DNA of 64,000 nucleotides from Burkholderia sp. FERM BP-3421 (GTDB lineage: Bacteria > Pseudomonadota > Gammaproteobacteria > Burkholderiales > Burkholderiaceae). Positions 9,540 to 18,219 of this stretch are shown piece after piece. The notes below the pieces were generated by a model. The model ran no database searches. It was not told where the DNA came from and was given only the letters and a program-made list of their open reading frames with translations. Every line of letters starts with the position of its first letter. Within the stretch, counting starts at the first letter, position 1. A program made the position numbers and the translations under genes. Where the stretch lies: the NCBI RefSeq assembly GCF_028657905.1, contig NZ_CP117782.1, positions 2,976,001 through 3,040,000 of the forward strand, read 5' to 3'.

Positions 9540-10315
9540 ATGAGCCTGCTCGCCCCTCGCCATCAGACCGAAATGGAAACCCGGGGTTGGACGCTTGTCC
9601 CCGACGTCGTCGATCAGGTCCTGGTGGGTACGCTCAACGCGGCACTCGTCCCCTCGCTCGAGGCACGCGACGCCATCCGCATACGCAATGGCGTCATGGA
9701 AGAACCGCGCACCATGTGCTCGTCGATGCGCCGTGCTACATCGAACTGCTCGCGCATTTCGCAAAGCTCGACCCACTACTCAGAGCGTTTTTCGGCAGCC
9801 CGTACATCCTGAACTCGTACGGCGGATTCATCAACGATACCGACCTGTCGACCTACGCCCATCACGTCCATCGCGACATTCGCTTCCACTCGACAGCAAA
9901 GCGCTTCATGTTGAATTCGCTCGTGATGCTGGACGACTTCACCGTCGAGAATGGGGCAACCTACATCTCGTCCGCTTCGCAGCATCTGCCGGAGAAGCCG
10001 GCCGACGATGTGCTCCTGGAACGGGCGGATCGAATCACCGGGAAACGCGGTGGCGTGCTGCTGTTCGACTCCAGAGTCTGGCACGCCGCGGGTACGAATC
10101 GGACGACGCCCCCCAGACGAGCCTTGACGTTGACCTTCACGTGCGCGTTCTTCAAACAACAACTCGATTACCCACGGCTATACGGTTATGCCAACGCAGC
10201 CGGCTGCAGCGACTATCTTCGGCAAGCGATCGGCTTCAACGCGCGAACACCCGCTTCCTTCGAAGAATTCTATCTGCCTGTTGAGCAGCGCTTTTACCAA
10301 CGTGGACAAGACTGA
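9540..10315 (+). pseudogene. Phytanoyl-CoA dioxygenase-like (PhyH) gene, frameshifted
   Basis: The N-terminal part (ATG at 9540, MSLLAPRHQTEMETRGW) is in one frame and the rest is in another. The join must lie at about 9700-9720, where EEPRT meets HHVLVDAPCYIE; one deleted base would explain it. The catalytic half is otherwise well preserved: the Fe(II)-binding HxD in HHVHRDIRFH, a distal His in DSRVWHAAG, and an Arg in RALTLTF that would hold 2-oxoglutarate. An intact version would be an Fe(II)/2-oxoglutarate oxygenase of about 258 residues. It stands just after tRNA-Lys and is followed by a methyltransferase remnant. A sequencing error is the alternative to real decay. Confidence 0.7.
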
Positions 10316-10316
10316 C

Positions 10317-10482
10317 ATGGTGAACAGAGACTACAACGCGGAAGCGAAGGACCACCCCGAGCACCGCTATGCCGACGATTTCGACTATCTGATGCATGTG
10401 AATACATGCTCAAGACGTTCGCGCCGTATCCGATCTGTGTTCAAGCATCTATGTCGTCTGCGAACGCGGCGACGCAAACTAA
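10317..10482 (+). pseudogene. Remnant of a class I SAM methyltransferase
   Basis: Begins as MVNRDYNAEAKDHPEHRYA and DDFDYLMH, then shifts frame into YMLKTFAPY, then a further shift gives IYVVCERGDAN before a stop at 10480. These pieces match the start and the end of SAM methyltransferases of about 230 residues whose whole SAM-binding core is missing here. So an internal deletion has left only the two ends. The start codon is 1 base after the dioxygenase stop, so the two were probably once an operon. Confidence 0.55.
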
Positions 10483-10488
10483 AACACC

Positions 10489-10538
10489 CGGCTACGGCAA
10501 GGCGAACCGCGCAGCCCTGCCCGACCTTGCCGTAGCCG
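10489..10538 (-). terminator. Long perfect hairpin, probable terminator
   Basis: Two perfect 14-base arms (10489-10502 CGGCTACGGCAAGG; 10525-10538) around a 22-base loop. Read on the minus strand the hairpin is followed by a T-rich stretch (GTGTTTTAGTTT), so it probably ends the DJ-1/PfpI gene that stops at 10635. Confidence 0.55.
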
Positions 10539-10634
10539 CGCAACGGAGCACGCCGGCGGCACCACCGCACCCGCTACAGCCGATCGGCGGAACAGCCCCG
10601 ACAGCCCCCCTCCTCCGCCCCGGCCGCACCCACC

Positions 10635-11321
10635 TCACATCGCCCGCGCCGCCCGCTGCACCGCCTCATAACGATCGCGGCGCATCTTCCCAAGCTGCGC
10701 CGTCACCGCCTCCAGAATCGCCGGCGCGGCGCGCTCCGGCCGCCCGCTGTCGAACGGCGGCGCCGGTGCGTATTCGATGCACAGCTGCACCGACTGCGCA
10801 TGCTCGGCCCCGGCGATCTCCGCCATCACCGTCAGCGCCATGTCGATGCCCGCCGTCACCCCGCCGCCCGTGATCACGTTGCCGTCGCGCACCACGCGCG
10901 CCTCATCGATGATCGCGCCGAACGGCGGCAGCAGATCGCGCCACGACCAATGGCACGCCGCCCGCTTGCCGCGCAGCAGCCCCGCCGCGCCCAGCAGCAG
11001 CGAGCCCGTGCACACCGACGTCACATAACGCGCCCCTTCCGCCAGCCGCCGCAGCTCGCGCACGTATTCCGCATCGCCCATCGCCTCGATCACGCCCATC
11101 CCGCCCGGCACGCACACCAGATCCGCGTGCGGGATATCGGCCAGGCGCCGCACGTTCGCGAACGTGAGCCCGCCGTCGGCCTCGATCGTCCCGCCGCCCG
11201 ACGAAGCCATCACGCATTGCGCGCCGGGCAGGCGCAGGAAAACCTCGTAGGGTCCGGAGAAATCGAGTTGCGTCACGTTCTCGAACAGCGCGAAGACAAC
11301 GACATACGGTGCGGCAGTCAT
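10635..11321 (-). CDS. DJ-1/PfpI protein, isonitrile-hydratase-like
   Basis: 228 residues, single DJ-1/PfpI (class I glutaminase-like) domain. The nucleophile elbow is TSVCTGSLLLGAAGLL, with a conserved Glu/Asp environment early in the chain (DFSGPYEVF). Length, the CTGSLLL motif and the end of the domain match isonitrile hydratase (InhA, isonitrile to N-formamide), but other DJ-1 proteins share these, so the substrate is inferred. The ATG at 11321 has AGGAG about 9 nt upstream; the frame runs on to 11351 but without support. Divergent from a GlxA-type regulator at 11411, so the two probably form a regulator-target pair. Confidence 0.8.
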   Translation of the reverse strand: MTAAPYVVVFALFENVTQLDFSGPYEVFLRLPGAQCVMASSGGGTIEADGGLTFANVRRLADIPHADLVCVPGGMGVIEAMGDAEYVRELRRLAEGARYVTSVCTGSLLLGAAGLLRGKRAACHWSWRDLLPPFGAIIDEARVVRDGNVITGGGVTAGIDMALTVMAEIAGAEHAQSVQLCIEYAPAPPFDSGRPERAAPAILEAVTAQLGKMRRDRYEAVQRAARAM

Positions 11322-11344
11322 GGCACGAAGCTCCTTCCGGTGGA

Positions 11345-11374
11345 TTGACACCCCACAGCGTCGCGCTCTATCGT
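11345..11374 (+). promoter_or_regulatory. Sigma-70-type promoter for the GlxA-type regulator
   Basis: A perfect -35 TTGACA at 11345-11350, an 18-base spacer and a -10 TATCGT at 11369-11374. Transcription would start near 11381, 30 bases before the ATG at 11411. Confidence 0.55.
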
Positions 11375-11410
11375 CTTGGCAGCAATGTCGCTGATCCGAC
11401 TTTTTCTGCC

Positions 11411-12346
11411 ATGCCCCATCGCATCGCCGTACTCGTCTTTCCCGACTTCCAGCTGCTCGACGCAGCCGGCCCCATCGCCGCCTTCGAAGTCGCCGCGCGC
11501 TATCGCGACGACCACTACACGCTGCGCACCATCGCCGCGCAGGCTGGCCTCGTGCGCAGCTCGTCGGGCGTCAGCTGGGCCGCCGAAGCGCTGCCTCCGG
11601 CCCGCGCGATCGACACGTTGCTCGTCGCCGGCGGCGATGGCGTCGACGCCCTCCTGTCCGACCCGCGCCTGCTGCGCTTCGTGCAGCGCTGCGCGCGGCA
11701 AGGCGCGCGCGTGACGAGCGTGTGTTCGGGCAGCCTGCTGCTGGCCGCCGCCGGCGTGCTCGACAACCGCCGCGCAACCACGCACTGGTCCCGCAGCGAG
11801 CAATTCGCGCGCACGTTTCCGCAGGTCCACCTGGAGCCGGACCACATCTACGTGAACGACGGCCCGTTCTGGACCAGCGCGGGCATCAGCGCCGGCATCG
11901 ACCTCGCGCTCGCGCTGGTCGGCGAGGATCTCGGGGAGCGCGTCGCGCGCGCGGTGGCGCGCCAGCTCGTCGTCTACTACCGGCGCCCGGGCGGTCAATC
12001 GCAGTTCTCCGAGCTGATCGAGATGGATTGCGCACGCGGCCGCTTCAAGCCGCTGCTCGATCACGTGCGCCGCCACCTCGACGTGCGCCATCGCGTCGAC
12101 GACCTGGCCGAGCGCGCATGCATGAGCCCGCGGCATTTCGCGCGCGCGTTCCAGGCCGAAACCGGCCTCACCCCCGCGAAAGCCGTGGAGAAGCTGCGCG
12201 TGGAAGCCGCGCGCGCCGCGCTGGAAAGCGGCGCGCCGTCGTTGCAGCGCGTGGCGACCGAATGCGGCTTCGGCGATACCGAGAACATGCGCCGCAGCTT
12301 CCAGCGCTTGCTGGGCGTGCCGCCGTCGACCTTGCGGGCGCGCTGA
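11411..12346 (+). CDS. GlxA-type AraC-family regulator with DJ-1/PfpI domain
   Basis: 311 residues: an N-terminal DJ-1/PfpI-like sensor domain (about 1-180; RIAVLVFPDFQLLDAAGP, TSVCSGSLLLAAAGVL) and a C-terminal AraC DNA-binding domain with two helix-turn-helices (about 215-310; VDDLAERACMSPRHFARAF and RVATECGFGDTENMRRSF). The sensor keeps the Cys of the nucleophile elbow but probably binds rather than turns over a ligand, as in GlxA. The ATG at 11411 matches the family's start (MPHRIAVLVFPDF). Divergent from the isonitrile-hydratase-like gene across 89 bases, which suggests direct control of it. Confidence 0.9.
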   Translation: MPHRIAVLVFPDFQLLDAAGPIAAFEVAARYRDDHYTLRTIAAQAGLVRSSSGVSWAAEALPPARAIDTLLVAGGDGVDALLSDPRLLRFVQRCARQGARVTSVCSGSLLLAAAGVLDNRRATTHWSRSEQFARTFPQVHLEPDHIYVNDGPFWTSAGISAGIDLALALVGEDLGERVARAVARQLVVYYRRPGGQSQFSELIEMDCARGRFKPLLDHVRRHLDVRHRVDDLAERACMSPRHFARAFQAETGLTPAKAVEKLRVEAARAALESGAPSLQRVATECGFGDTENMRRSFQRLLGVPPSTLRAR

Positions 12347-13099
12347 GCCCCCTTCCACGCGCGCCGCTCGATACGCACACGATTCCAGCCCGTCCGCCGA
12401 TTCCATTGCCGCTGAATTCGCTTGAATCGTTCCGCGCCGGAATCCGGATCGATTCAGGCGATCCGGCACGCCATCACCGGCACCGTCAACTCGAGGCGTA
12501 TTGGCGAAAATCACCTTTCACATCCATTAAGCCTGAATATCACAGAGCCTTTCATTAATCAGGAAAAATTTCCCTCTCCCAATTTGATATCTCACATTTG
12601 CGGAAATTTGTACTGACGCATGGAAATCGAAATCCATTCGGGCAATACGGAAATCCTCTCTCACGATATCGAGATAATCGGACGGCAACGCGTTCAAACA
12701 AACCGCGGCGCCACCCGCACACATCAAGGTCGCGCATGCCCGCCTACCCTTGCGCCATGTCCATGGCGCGCTTCGACGCCGTCGATCTACCGCTTTAAAT
12801 CCCCCGCCGAACTGAGGTACATTCCGGGCATAGGAAAAAGCATCGCTTCGGATCAACGCCCGCACATTAAAGCGTGGCAATTTGCACAATCCGAGCCGGG
12901 GTCACATGAGGTTCGTTAAAGGTTTCGGGTTAAAGATCGTTAATTAACCGGATATCCGCATCTCAACACGCTAATCTAGTTTCATACAGTACGAATCACA
13001 CGCACGCTATGTCGACCTCCATTCGGCAGCGCGCTTTCACGCGCGCGCAGTCCATCGCCATTTCCGCCCGCCCGGGATTCCGCCCCGGCGCCACCCGCG
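12347..13099. other. Non-coding stretch
   Basis: About 750 bases without a credible gene, visibly richer in A and T than its surroundings from about 12500 to 12960. I see no RNA gene or clear repeat; promoter elements for the gene at 13100 may lie near 12940-13000. Confidence 0.4.
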
Positions 13100-13513
13100 A
13101 TGCGTAGCCGCAAGCCACGCTCCAAATCGATGTTGCTTCCCGCGACGGCGGCGTCGATACGCGAACGGATCCTGCGCAACCACGTCGCACTCGCCGCGTT
13201 GCTGGCGGGACAGGGCAACGGGCACTTGCTGGCGGCGCTGATCGAAACCGCCTATCTCACCTGGTATCTGCAGGACGCCGGATTCGGCACGGCCGAACGA
13301 GAACGGTTCGAAGCCGTCGAGCGCATGATCACCGCCGCCTCGCAGCGCGCGGAAAGCGGCGGCTGGTCGCTCGAGGCCGAGGACAGCGAAACAGCCGGAT
13401 GGCTGCTCGAATACCACGAGCAGCAATTGCTGCATGCCCCGGTCTTCGTGGTCCACGACGCGCAAAAGCGCCTCGCGCATTTCGTGCGCAGCGGCAGGCA
13501 GTCGCCGTGGTGA
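13100..13513 (+). CDS. Conserved hypothetical protein
   Basis: 137 residues with no named domain that I recognise. The middle part (RERILRNHVALAALLAGQG, then LIETAYLTWYLQDAGFG) is well formed and has the codon use of a real gene; the chain looks alpha-helical, soluble and without a signal peptide. Proteins of this size and with this central block are common single genes in Burkholderia, but I do not know a function. The ATG at 13100 is the first in frame; a later ATG at 13130 is possible. Confidence 0.6.
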   Translation: MRSRKPRSKSMLLPATAASIRERILRNHVALAALLAGQGNGHLLAALIETAYLTWYLQDAGFGTAERERFEAVERMITAASQRAESGGWSLEAEDSETAGWLLEYHEQQLLHAPVFVVHDAQKRLAHFVRSGRQSPW

Positions 13514-13617
13514 CGGCGCAGCGCGACAAGCGGGAAAAGGGATCGCGGCCGCCGGCCGAGCCGGCCGGGGGAAAGTGAGGAGGCGACGGCAGGCGCGGAC
13601 CGCACCCGCCGCCTGGC

Positions 13618-15231
13618 TCAGACGCTGAAGCGATTCAACGTATAGGCGCGATACGCGGCCACGAACGCATCGAACGAGCCGGCATTCTTGCTTTCGAGTT
13701 CGGCCTGCTCCACGAGCGACTGTTCGGCCAGCGCCCGCGCCGCGCGCGTCGCGGCCTCATCGAGCGGCCGCGCACGGAACGCCTGCGCGTGCGCCTCGCT
13801 GCGTGTGCGCGCGAACGTCAGGAACGACTGCCCCGTGTCGCGCATCGTCCGCAGCACGTGCGCCGACGGCGTGCGCTCCGGATCCGCGACCTTGTCGCGC
13901 TGCGCGGCGACCGTGCTCAGATGCGCGGTATCGCCGCGAATCTCGTCGAGCACGCGCGCCGCCGCCTCGACCTTGTCGAGCATCTCCTCGGCCCACGCGC
14001 GCAGCGGAATCGCCGCGCCGTCGCGCGTCAGCTCGAGGCCGGGCCGGCGGCCCTCCAGCGTCACCTGGCCGAAGTTCGCGTTCGCCTCGCGATACGCGTC
14101 GCAGGTCAGCGGCGCGCTGTCGTCGAGCGCGCACACGAGCAGGAACGCATCCATGAAGCGCGCGGTGGCGAGCGCGATGCCGGTGGGCTCGAACGGGTCG
14201 ATGTCGAGGCAGCGCACCTCGATGTACTGCACGCCGCGCGAGGCGAGCGCATGCAGCGGCCGCTCGCCCGAATAGGTCACGCGCTTCGGGCGGATCGTCG
14301 AGTAGAACTCGTTCTCGATCTGCAGCACGTTCGTGTTGATCTGGATCCACTCGCCGTCGCGATGCGTGCCGATCGCCTCGTATGCCGGATAGGGCTCGCT
14401 CACCGCCTTCGACAGCGCATCGAGATAACCCGGCAGCGTGTTGTAGTCAATCTCGAGCGCCGCCTGCGCGGTCGTGTTCGAGTAGCCGAGGTCGCTCATC
14501 CGCAGGCTGGTCGCGTACGGACGGTACAGCGTGTCGGCATCGAACGTTTCGAGCGTATGCGCGCGGTCGCGCAGGAAGCGCGCGTCGAGCGCCGGCGATG
14601 CACCGAACAGATACATCAGCAGCCAGCTCGTGCGCCGGAAGTTGCGGACCAGCGCCAGATAGCGCTCCGACTGATAGTCGACCATGCCCGCCGTCGAGCC
14701 TTCCTCCGCATGCAGCCGGCGCCACACTTCCTCGTCGAGCGAGTAGTTGTAATGGATCCCGGCGATGCACTGCATCGTGCGGCCATAGCGATAGGCGAGG
14801 CCGCGCCGGTACACCATCTTCAGCTGGCCGATGTTCGAGGTGCCGTAGTCGGCGATCGGGATCTGGTCGTCGGCGGGCAGCAGGCCCGGCATCGACTCGT
14901 TCCACAGCATCTCGTCGCCGAGCGCGGCGTACACGTCGCGGTGCAGTTCGTCGAGCCGTTCGAGCGTGACGGCCGCATCGGGCTCGGCGGGCGTGATGAG
15001 TTCGAGCAGCGCCTCCGAATAATCGGTGGTCACCAACGGATGCATGAGCGCCGACCCCAGCGCGCGCGGGTGCGGCGTCTGCGCGATCATGCCGTCGCGC
15101 GTCACGCGCAGGCTTTCCTTCTCGATGCCGCGCAGGCCGCCGGGCAAGCGCGCGCGCGTGTCGCCCGTGCTCAACAGCGCGAGGCGACGCGTCAGCAAAC
15201 CGGTCTGGCGGGAAGTCTTGGTGTTCGACAT
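13618..15231 (-). CDS. gshA: Glutamate-cysteine ligase
   Basis: First enzyme of glutathione synthesis: joins Glu to Cys using ATP, in the cytosol. 537 residues match the proteobacterial GshA class 1. Family signatures include GIEKESLRVTRDG near the N-terminus, TTDYSEALLELITP, the Mg/Glu-binding block MQCIAGIHYNYS and YIEVRCLDIDPFEPTGI. All are intact. Stands alone, reading away from alkA-ada by about 140 bases, so it is probably a single-gene transcript. The gamma-proteobacteria-like form is usual in Burkholderia. Confidence 0.96.
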   Translation of the reverse strand: MSNTKTSRQTGLLTRRLALLSTGDTRARLPGGLRGIEKESLRVTRDGMIAQTPHPRALGSALMHPLVTTDYSEALLELITPAEPDAAVTLERLDELHRDVYAALGDEMLWNESMPGLLPADDQIPIADYGTSNIGQLKMVYRRGLAYRYGRTMQCIAGIHYNYSLDEEVWRRLHAEEGSTAGMVDYQSERYLALVRNFRRTSWLLMYLFGASPALDARFLRDRAHTLETFDADTLYRPYATSLRMSDLGYSNTTAQAALEIDYNTLPGYLDALSKAVSEPYPAYEAIGTHRDGEWIQINTNVLQIENEFYSTIRPKRVTYSGERPLHALASRGVQYIEVRCLDIDPFEPTGIALATARFMDAFLLVCALDDSAPLTCDAYREANANFGQVTLEGRRPGLELTRDGAAIPLRAWAEEMLDKVEAAARVLDEIRGDTAHLSTVAAQRDKVADPERTPSAHVLRTMRDTGQSFLTFARTRSEAHAQAFRARPLDEAATRAARALAEQSLVEQAELESKNAGSFDAFVAAYRAYTLNRFSV

Positions 15232-15374
15232 GGAAACGGGATGACGGGCTCGGTGGCGCGCGGCCTGAGGCGCGCATCACCTGGCTGGATTGACAGTAGC
15301 GGGCACTTTAACATCTCGCCGTCGCGCTCGCTTGAGCCGGCCTCGGCGCGCTCAGGGTTAGCCCGTAGCGCGCG

Positions 15375-16301
15375 TCAGCCGCCCCGCGCGCCGCCCGCGC
15401 GGTCCGCGATTTCGTTCCACAGATGCATCGCCGCATAGGCGCGCCACGGCCGCCATGCGTCGGTGCGGGCCCGCTGGCGCGGCGCGCGGTCGAGCGCCGG
15501 ATCGCGCGCCGCGATCGCCTGCATCAGCACCAGGTCGGTCGCCGGCCACGCATCGGCGTCGCGCCACGCGCGCATCGCGATGTACTCGACCGTCCACGGA
15601 CCGATGCCCGGCAGCGCGAGCAGCGCCGCGCGCAAGTCCGCCGGGGCGGCGCCCTCGGCGTCGAGCGGCACCGCGTCCGTCGCAATCGCCTGCGCGACGC
15701 CCTGCAGCGCCGCCACCCGCTTGCCCGGCATGCCGATCTTCACGAGATCGCACGCGGCCAGCGCCGCCGGCGTCGGGAAGCGCCAGCCGGTCGCGCCGCC
15801 CGCGAGCCGTTCGCCGGCCCGCTCGACGAGCCGCCCGGCGATCGTGGTCGCCGCCTTCACGCTCACCTGCTGGCCGACGATCGCGCGCACCACCAGCTCG
15901 AACGCCGACCACGTCCCCGGCACCCGCAGGCCCGGCGCGGCTGCGACGAGCGGCGCGAGCCAGGCGTCGCGCGACAGGGATGCGCCGATCGCCGCCGGAT
16001 CGGCGTCGACATCGAACATCACGCCGAGCCGCGCGGCCAGCGCGTGATCGGCCACCCGCGCGACACCGCCCTCGAGATGTGCGAGCAGGCAGGCCCGGCG
16101 GGGATGCCGGCGCACCGTCAGCAGCCCGCTCTCGCCCCGGTAGTCGATCACGCGGCGGTATGCGCCGTCCTCGACCGCCTCGACGCCGGGAATCGCGCGG
16201 CCCGCCAGGAAGCGCAACAGGCGCGCCCAGTCGTAGGGCGCGCGAAACGGCAGCGTCAGTGTGAGATCCGCGCGGAGGGCGCTCGCCTGCGCCGCGCTCA
16301 C
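15375..16301 (-). CDS. alkA: DNA-3-methyladenine glycosylase II
   Basis: Removes alkylated bases by cutting the glycosidic bond. About 308 residues: an AlkA N-terminal domain (TLTLPFRAPYDWARLLRFLA) and the HhH-GPD fold (hairpin LPGIGPWTVEYIAMRAW, then the catalytic Asp in ATDLVL). The start is the GTG at 16301, which overlaps the ada stop as GTGA, so the two are translationally coupled. The frame continues far upstream but that part is the ada gene in another frame. A final Cys4 cluster is not present and not expected for AlkA. Confidence 0.92.
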   Translation of the reverse strand: MSAAQASALRADLTLTLPFRAPYDWARLLRFLAGRAIPGVEAVEDGAYRRVIDYRGESGLLTVRRHPRRACLLAHLEGGVARVADHALAARLGVMFDVDADPAAIGASLSRDAWLAPLVAAAPGLRVPGTWSAFELVVRAIVGQQVSVKAATTIAGRLVERAGERLAGGATGWRFPTPAALAACDLVKIGMPGKRVAALQGVAQAIATDAVPLDAEGAAPADLRAALLALPGIGPWTVEYIAMRAWRDADAWPATDLVLMQAIAARDPALDRAPRQRARTDAWRPWRAYAAMHLWNEIADRAGGARGG

Positions 16302-17401
16302 GCCGCGTCGTCCACGCGCAGCGCGGGCGGCTTGGGTTCGGCCTCGGCCGCATGCCGCGCCTCGGTGTCGAGCAGCACGGCCTTGCGCGTCACGCCCCAG
16401 CGATAGCCGGCAAGCGCGCCGCCCCGCTGGACCACCCGGTGACACGGAATCGCCAGCGCCACGGGATTCGCCCCGCACGCGCTCGCGACCGCCCGCACCG
16501 CGCGCGGCAAGCCCAGTTCGGTGGCGATCTCCGTATAACTGCGCGTCTCGCCGTACGGGATCCGCAGCAGCGCATCCCAGACGCGCAGCTGGAACGCGCT
16601 CGCGCCGATGTCGAGCGGCAGGTCGACGCACTGTCGCGTGCCGGCGAGATAGGCCTCGATCTGTTCCACGAGCGGGCGGACCCGCTCGGTCGCCTCGACC
16701 AATTCCGCGTTCGCGAACGACGTCTTCAATTCGTCGACGAGCGCGGCCCGGGTGTCGCCGAACGCTATCCGGCACACGCCCTTGCGGGTCGCCGCGACCA
16801 GCACCAGGCCGAGCGAGGTGGTCGCGGTGCTGTAGCAGATCCGCAGCCCGGCGCCCTTGTTGCGGAACGCCGACGGCGACATCCCCAGCTCGCGCGACGT
16901 CGACGCGTACAGGCGCGATGAGGAACCATAGCCCGCGTCGACCGCGGCGCGCGTCACTTCCGCCCCCTCCTCCAGCGCCTTGCGCAGCGCGGCGCCGCGC
17001 AAGGCCGCCTGGTACTGGCGCGGCGACACGCCCACCACGCGCTTGAACACCCGCTGCAGGTGGAATGCGCTCACATGCACCGCGTCGCTCAGCTGCGCGA
17101 GCGTGATGCGTTCGTGCGGATGGGCGTCGAGCACCGCGCACGCGCGCTCGGTGATTTCGAGTTCACGCGGCTGCCCTTCGGGCTGGCAGCGCTTGCACGG
17201 CCGGAAACCCGCGGCGCGCGCCGCGGCGGGATCGACGAAAAACGCCGTGTTCACGCGCAGCGGCCGCCGCGAGGAACACGAGGGCCGGCAGAACACGCCG
17301 GTGGTCTTTACCGCGTAGACGAACACGCCGTCGGCTTCGGGATCGCGCGCGACCAGCGCTTCCCAGCGAGCGTCGTCGGTCGAATAGGCTGATTGCATCA
17401 T
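16298..17401 (-). CDS. ada: Bifunctional Ada methyltransferase/regulator
   Basis: Accepts methyl groups from DNA and activates the alkylation response. 367 residues: N-terminal zinc domain with the phosphotriester acceptor Cys38 in GVFCRPSC and partner Cys in FRPCKRC; an AraC helix-turn-helix region (about 85-180); and the C-terminal O6-methylguanine transferase with acceptor motif IPCHRVV (about residue 320). All acceptor cysteines are present, so it should be self-activating. Coupled to alkA by GTGA overlap, so alkA is its probable target. ATG codons at 17401 and 17398 are both possible. Confidence 0.96.
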   Translation of the reverse strand: MMQSAYSTDDARWEALVARDPEADGVFVYAVKTTGVFCRPSCSSRRPLRVNTAFFVDPAAARAAGFRPCKRCQPEGQPRELEITERACAVLDAHPHERITLAQLSDAVHVSAFHLQRVFKRVVGVSPRQYQAALRGAALRKALEEGAEVTRAAVDAGYGSSSRLYASTSRELGMSPSAFRNKGAGLRICYSTATTSLGLVLVAATRKGVCRIAFGDTRAALVDELKTSFANAELVEATERVRPLVEQIEAYLAGTRQCVDLPLDIGASAFQLRVWDALLRIPYGETRSYTEIATELGLPRAVRAVASACGANPVALAIPCHRVVQRGGALAGYRWGVTRKAVLLDTEARHAAEAEPKPPALRVDDAA

Positions 17402-17627
17402 GGCCTCACAAAACTGCGGGAGCGGAATGATTCGATATGCCTACTGTAAGCGGCGTCGGATCGCCTGACGCCCCTGAATCTTGCGGTGTAATTCCCCCGT
17501 CCAGTCTCGTTATTGTCGACCGTCACCCCCTTGTCACGCAACGGTCGTGGCGCCGCAACAAAGCAGGGTTTTGTTGCGATGCGGCTCCGACAAAACGGCC
17601 GTCTGACGATTTTTTACACCCTGGATA

Positions 17628-17656
17628 TTGCGCCGCACCATCCGCGTGTGTATAGT
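17628..17656 (+). promoter_or_regulatory. Sigma-70-type promoter of the candidate small RNA
   Basis: -35 TTGCGC at 17628-17633, exactly 17 bases of spacer, and -10 TATAGT at 17651-17656. No gene follows within 140 bases, but a hairpin terminator starts 39 bases on. Confidence 0.65.
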
Positions 17657-17660
17657 TGGA

Positions 17661-17724
17661 ACTGTCTCCTCCATGTCTCCTCCTGATATGGATTAAGCCC
17701 GTTCCCCGTGAGCGGGCTTTTTTT
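17661..17724 (+). ncRNA. Candidate small RNA with doubled anti-Shine-Dalgarno motif
   Basis: A transcript of about 60-65 nt is predicted between the promoter at 17628-17656 and a terminator whose arms AAGCCCG and CGGGCTT (from 17695) are followed by a run of T. The unpaired 5' part carries the 10-base unit TGTCTCCTCC twice (17663-17672 and 17674-17683), that is, two CUCCUCC motifs complementary to GGAGGAG ribosome-binding sites. No ORF is present. A 5' leader of the downstream gene ended by an attenuator is the alternative. Confidence 0.55.
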
Positions 17725-17798
17725 CGTCCATCGATTTCGCAGGGCCGGGCGCGGGGCTACACTTCCCGCCATTCCCGTCAGAGGAGGAGACGCCGCCA

Positions 17799-18212
17799 AT
17801 GAAACCCCACATCCGCGACATCGATCACATCGTGCTGCGCGTGACCGACCTGTCCGCCATGGTCCGCTTCTATTGCGACGCGCTCGGCTGCCACGTCGAG
17901 CGCGAACTGCCCGCCCAGGGGCTCGTGCAGCTGCGCGCGGGCCGCTCGCTGATCGACCTGCTCGCGGTGGGCGGCGCGCTCGACCGCGCCGACAGCGGCG
18001 CACCGGGCGCCGGCCGCAACCTCGATCACCTGTGCCTGCGCGTCGAGCCGTTCGACGCGGCCGCGCTGCGCGCGCACCTGAGCGCGCATGGCGCGCAGCC
18101 GGGCGAGCCCGCCGAGCGCTACGGCGCGGACGGCTATGGGCCCTCGATCTATCTGTTCGACCCGGAGGGCAACATGGTCGAACTCAAGGGACCGCCGGGC
18201 GCGGCCCACTGA
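17799..18212 (+). CDS. VOC/glyoxalase-family protein
   Basis: 137 residues with one vicinal-oxygen-chelate (glyoxalase/bleomycin-resistance) fold. The two metal-site halves are visible: IDHIVLRVTDLSAMVRFYCDALGC at the start contains the first His, and LDHLCLRVEPFD and FDPEGNMVELKG supply the second His and the final Glu. It could be a glyoxalase, dioxygenase or resistance protein; nothing here decides. The Shine-Dalgarno AGGAGGAGACG (17783 on) is unusually strong and is complementary to the anti-Shine-Dalgarno motif of the candidate small RNA just upstream. Confidence 0.88.
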   Translation: MKPHIRDIDHIVLRVTDLSAMVRFYCDALGCHVERELPAQGLVQLRAGRSLIDLLAVGGALDRADSGAPGAGRNLDHLCLRVEPFDAAALRAHLSAHGAQPGEPAERYGADGYGPSIYLFDPEGNMVELKGPPGAAH

Positions 18213-18219
18213 CCACCCG

